Source of the DNA: Gallicola sp.
GTDB taxonomy: Bacteria > Bacillota > Clostridia > Tissierellales > Peptoniphilaceae
NCBI GenBank assembly: GCA_012798975.1
Contig: JAAZME010000218.1
Coordinates: forward strand, 1-5,954
Direction of reading: 5' to 3'
DNA: 5,954 nucleotides
Below the pieces are notes generated by a model that was not told the origin of the DNA, did no database searches, and was given only the letters and a program-made list of their open reading frames with translations. This document shows positions 5,246 through 5,954 of the stretch, piece after piece. The position numbers and the translations under genes were made by a program. The stretch's first letter is position 1, and every line of letters begins with the position of its first letter.

Positions 5246-5954
5246 TTAATCTTCTTTAATTAGACCATATTCACCTAAATATCTAAAAAAAGATTCTAAT
5301 ATTTTATTATCCCTAGCAACAATATCATCCTCAATAAAATCATTTTTCGTTGAAGCAAAATTTAAAAGTTCTTGTATTTGTGTTCCTTCCTTTTTTTGTT
5401 TTCTTGCATTTTCATAACCTACATAATACCGCTTTTTATCACTAAATCTGTAATCTGAAGCACGGATATTTATTTTTTTTTCTAAAAGGGCCTTATTTCC
5501 TAATGCTTCTAATAATTTTGTATTCATTAAAGACTTTTCTTTAATTTGTCTATTCTTTGCAAAAATATGTTCAAGTTCAAATACTGTTTCTAGTGATAGC
5601 AGTTTTTGATCTTGATGATAAAATGCCCACCATGCTAACATAGCCCTCGTAATCGGACGTCCATTATTAAATTTAAAATTATTAAATGTACTACGCAAAT
5701 CATCAATATTAAATTTATACTCACTAAAAGTAACTTGCTTTCCTTCAATAATTTTTACCATCTCAGGATAAACTGGAGATCTTAGCGCATTTACTCCCGG
5801 ACGTGTAACTGCATATGTCCATATAAATCCTGTAATTTTGTTTAAAAAATGGTAAAATTTTTCATCATCAAGCTTTCCATCTATATCTTTATTCGCCATG
5901 AAATACACAGATACTAAATATGTCCACATACCATTAGGAGCATAGTTTAAAACA
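5246..5954 (-). CDS. HNH endonuclease family protein, DUF262/DUF1524 (GmrSD-like), C-terminal part
   Basis: The frame is open through the right edge: upstream of the ATG at 5929 it continues as VLNYAPNG, so that ATG is internal and the gene is cut, with about 235 residues visible. The DUF1524 HNH nuclease module is clear. Counting from Met 5929, 'FELEHIFAKNRQ' carries the catalytic Glu120-His121, and 'EALGNKALLEKKINIRASDYRFSDKKRYY' (about 141-169) carries the LGNxxLL motif and Asn154. The preceding 'GRPITRAMLAWWAFYHQ' helix is also typical of the family. Full proteins usually have an N-terminal DUF262 (ParB-like NTPase) domain, which would lie outside the window. GmrSD-type enzymes are type IV restriction systems that cut modified phage DNA; others of this family are uncharacterised. 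The gene is much more AT-rich than its neighbours, which fits a horizontally gained defence gene. No clear terminator follows the stop at 5246. The family call is good; the defence role is inferred. Confidence 0.85.
   Translation of the reverse strand, partial: VLNYAPNGMWTYLVSVYFMANKDIDGKLDDEKFYHFLNKITGFIWTYAVTRPGVNALRSPVYPEMVKIIEGKQVTFSEYKFNIDDLRSTFNNFKFNNGRPITRAMLAWWAFYHQDQKLLSLETVFELEHIFAKNRQIKEKSLMNTKLLEALGNKALLEKKINIRASDYRFSDKKRYYVGYENARKQKKEGTQIQELLNFASTKNDFIEDDIVARDNKILESFFRYLGEYGLIKED

Overview
The window looks like chromosomal DNA of a low-G+C Gram-positive bacterium (Bacillota). The base composition is AT-rich, the ribosome binding sites are strong AGGAGG types, the lipoproteins have short signal peptides, and several genes end in hairpin-plus-T-run terminators. 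Every gene I can support lies on the minus strand, so transcription runs from right to left. The plus-strand open frames are shadows of these genes. The genus cannot be fixed from this sequence.

In transcription order: (1) 5954-5246, the C-terminal part of an HNH nuclease of the DUF262/DUF1524 (GmrSD-like) family, cut by the right edge and visibly more AT-rich than its neighbours. (2) 5080-4010, a lipoprotein with a complete transglutaminase/protease-like Cys-His-Asp triad, with its own promoter, a GTG start and a terminator. (3) 3713-2112, a CvrA/NhaP2-type cation (K+)/proton antiporter with two C-terminal TrkA_C (RCK_C) domains, also with its own promoter and terminator. (4) 1831-890, a two-domain rhodanese lipoprotein in which only the second domain keeps the catalytic cysteine. 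(5) 819-220 (probably meant to start at 866), a VTT/TVP38 (DedA-like) membrane protein about 23 bases downstream of the rhodanese gene and sharing its transcript, closed by a long hairpin at 142-190. (6) 54-1, the first 18 codons of an ABC-transporter ATPase, with a strong RBS and a possible two-half-site operator upstream.

The envelope is the common theme: an ion antiporter, two exported lipoproteins, a membrane VTT protein and an ABC transporter. The most suggestive grouping is exported rhodanese + VTT protein + ABC transporter. It recalls the ydjXYZ-ynjABCDE cluster of Escherichia coli, which also combines TVP38-family proteins, an ABC transporter and a multidomain periplasmic rhodanese with one active domain. 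The most concrete anomaly is the start of the VTT gene: its good N-terminal membrane segment is open in frame upstream of the GTG, but the only nearby ATG is one base out of frame across an A5 run. I see no clear evidence of a wholly new multi-gene system in this window.
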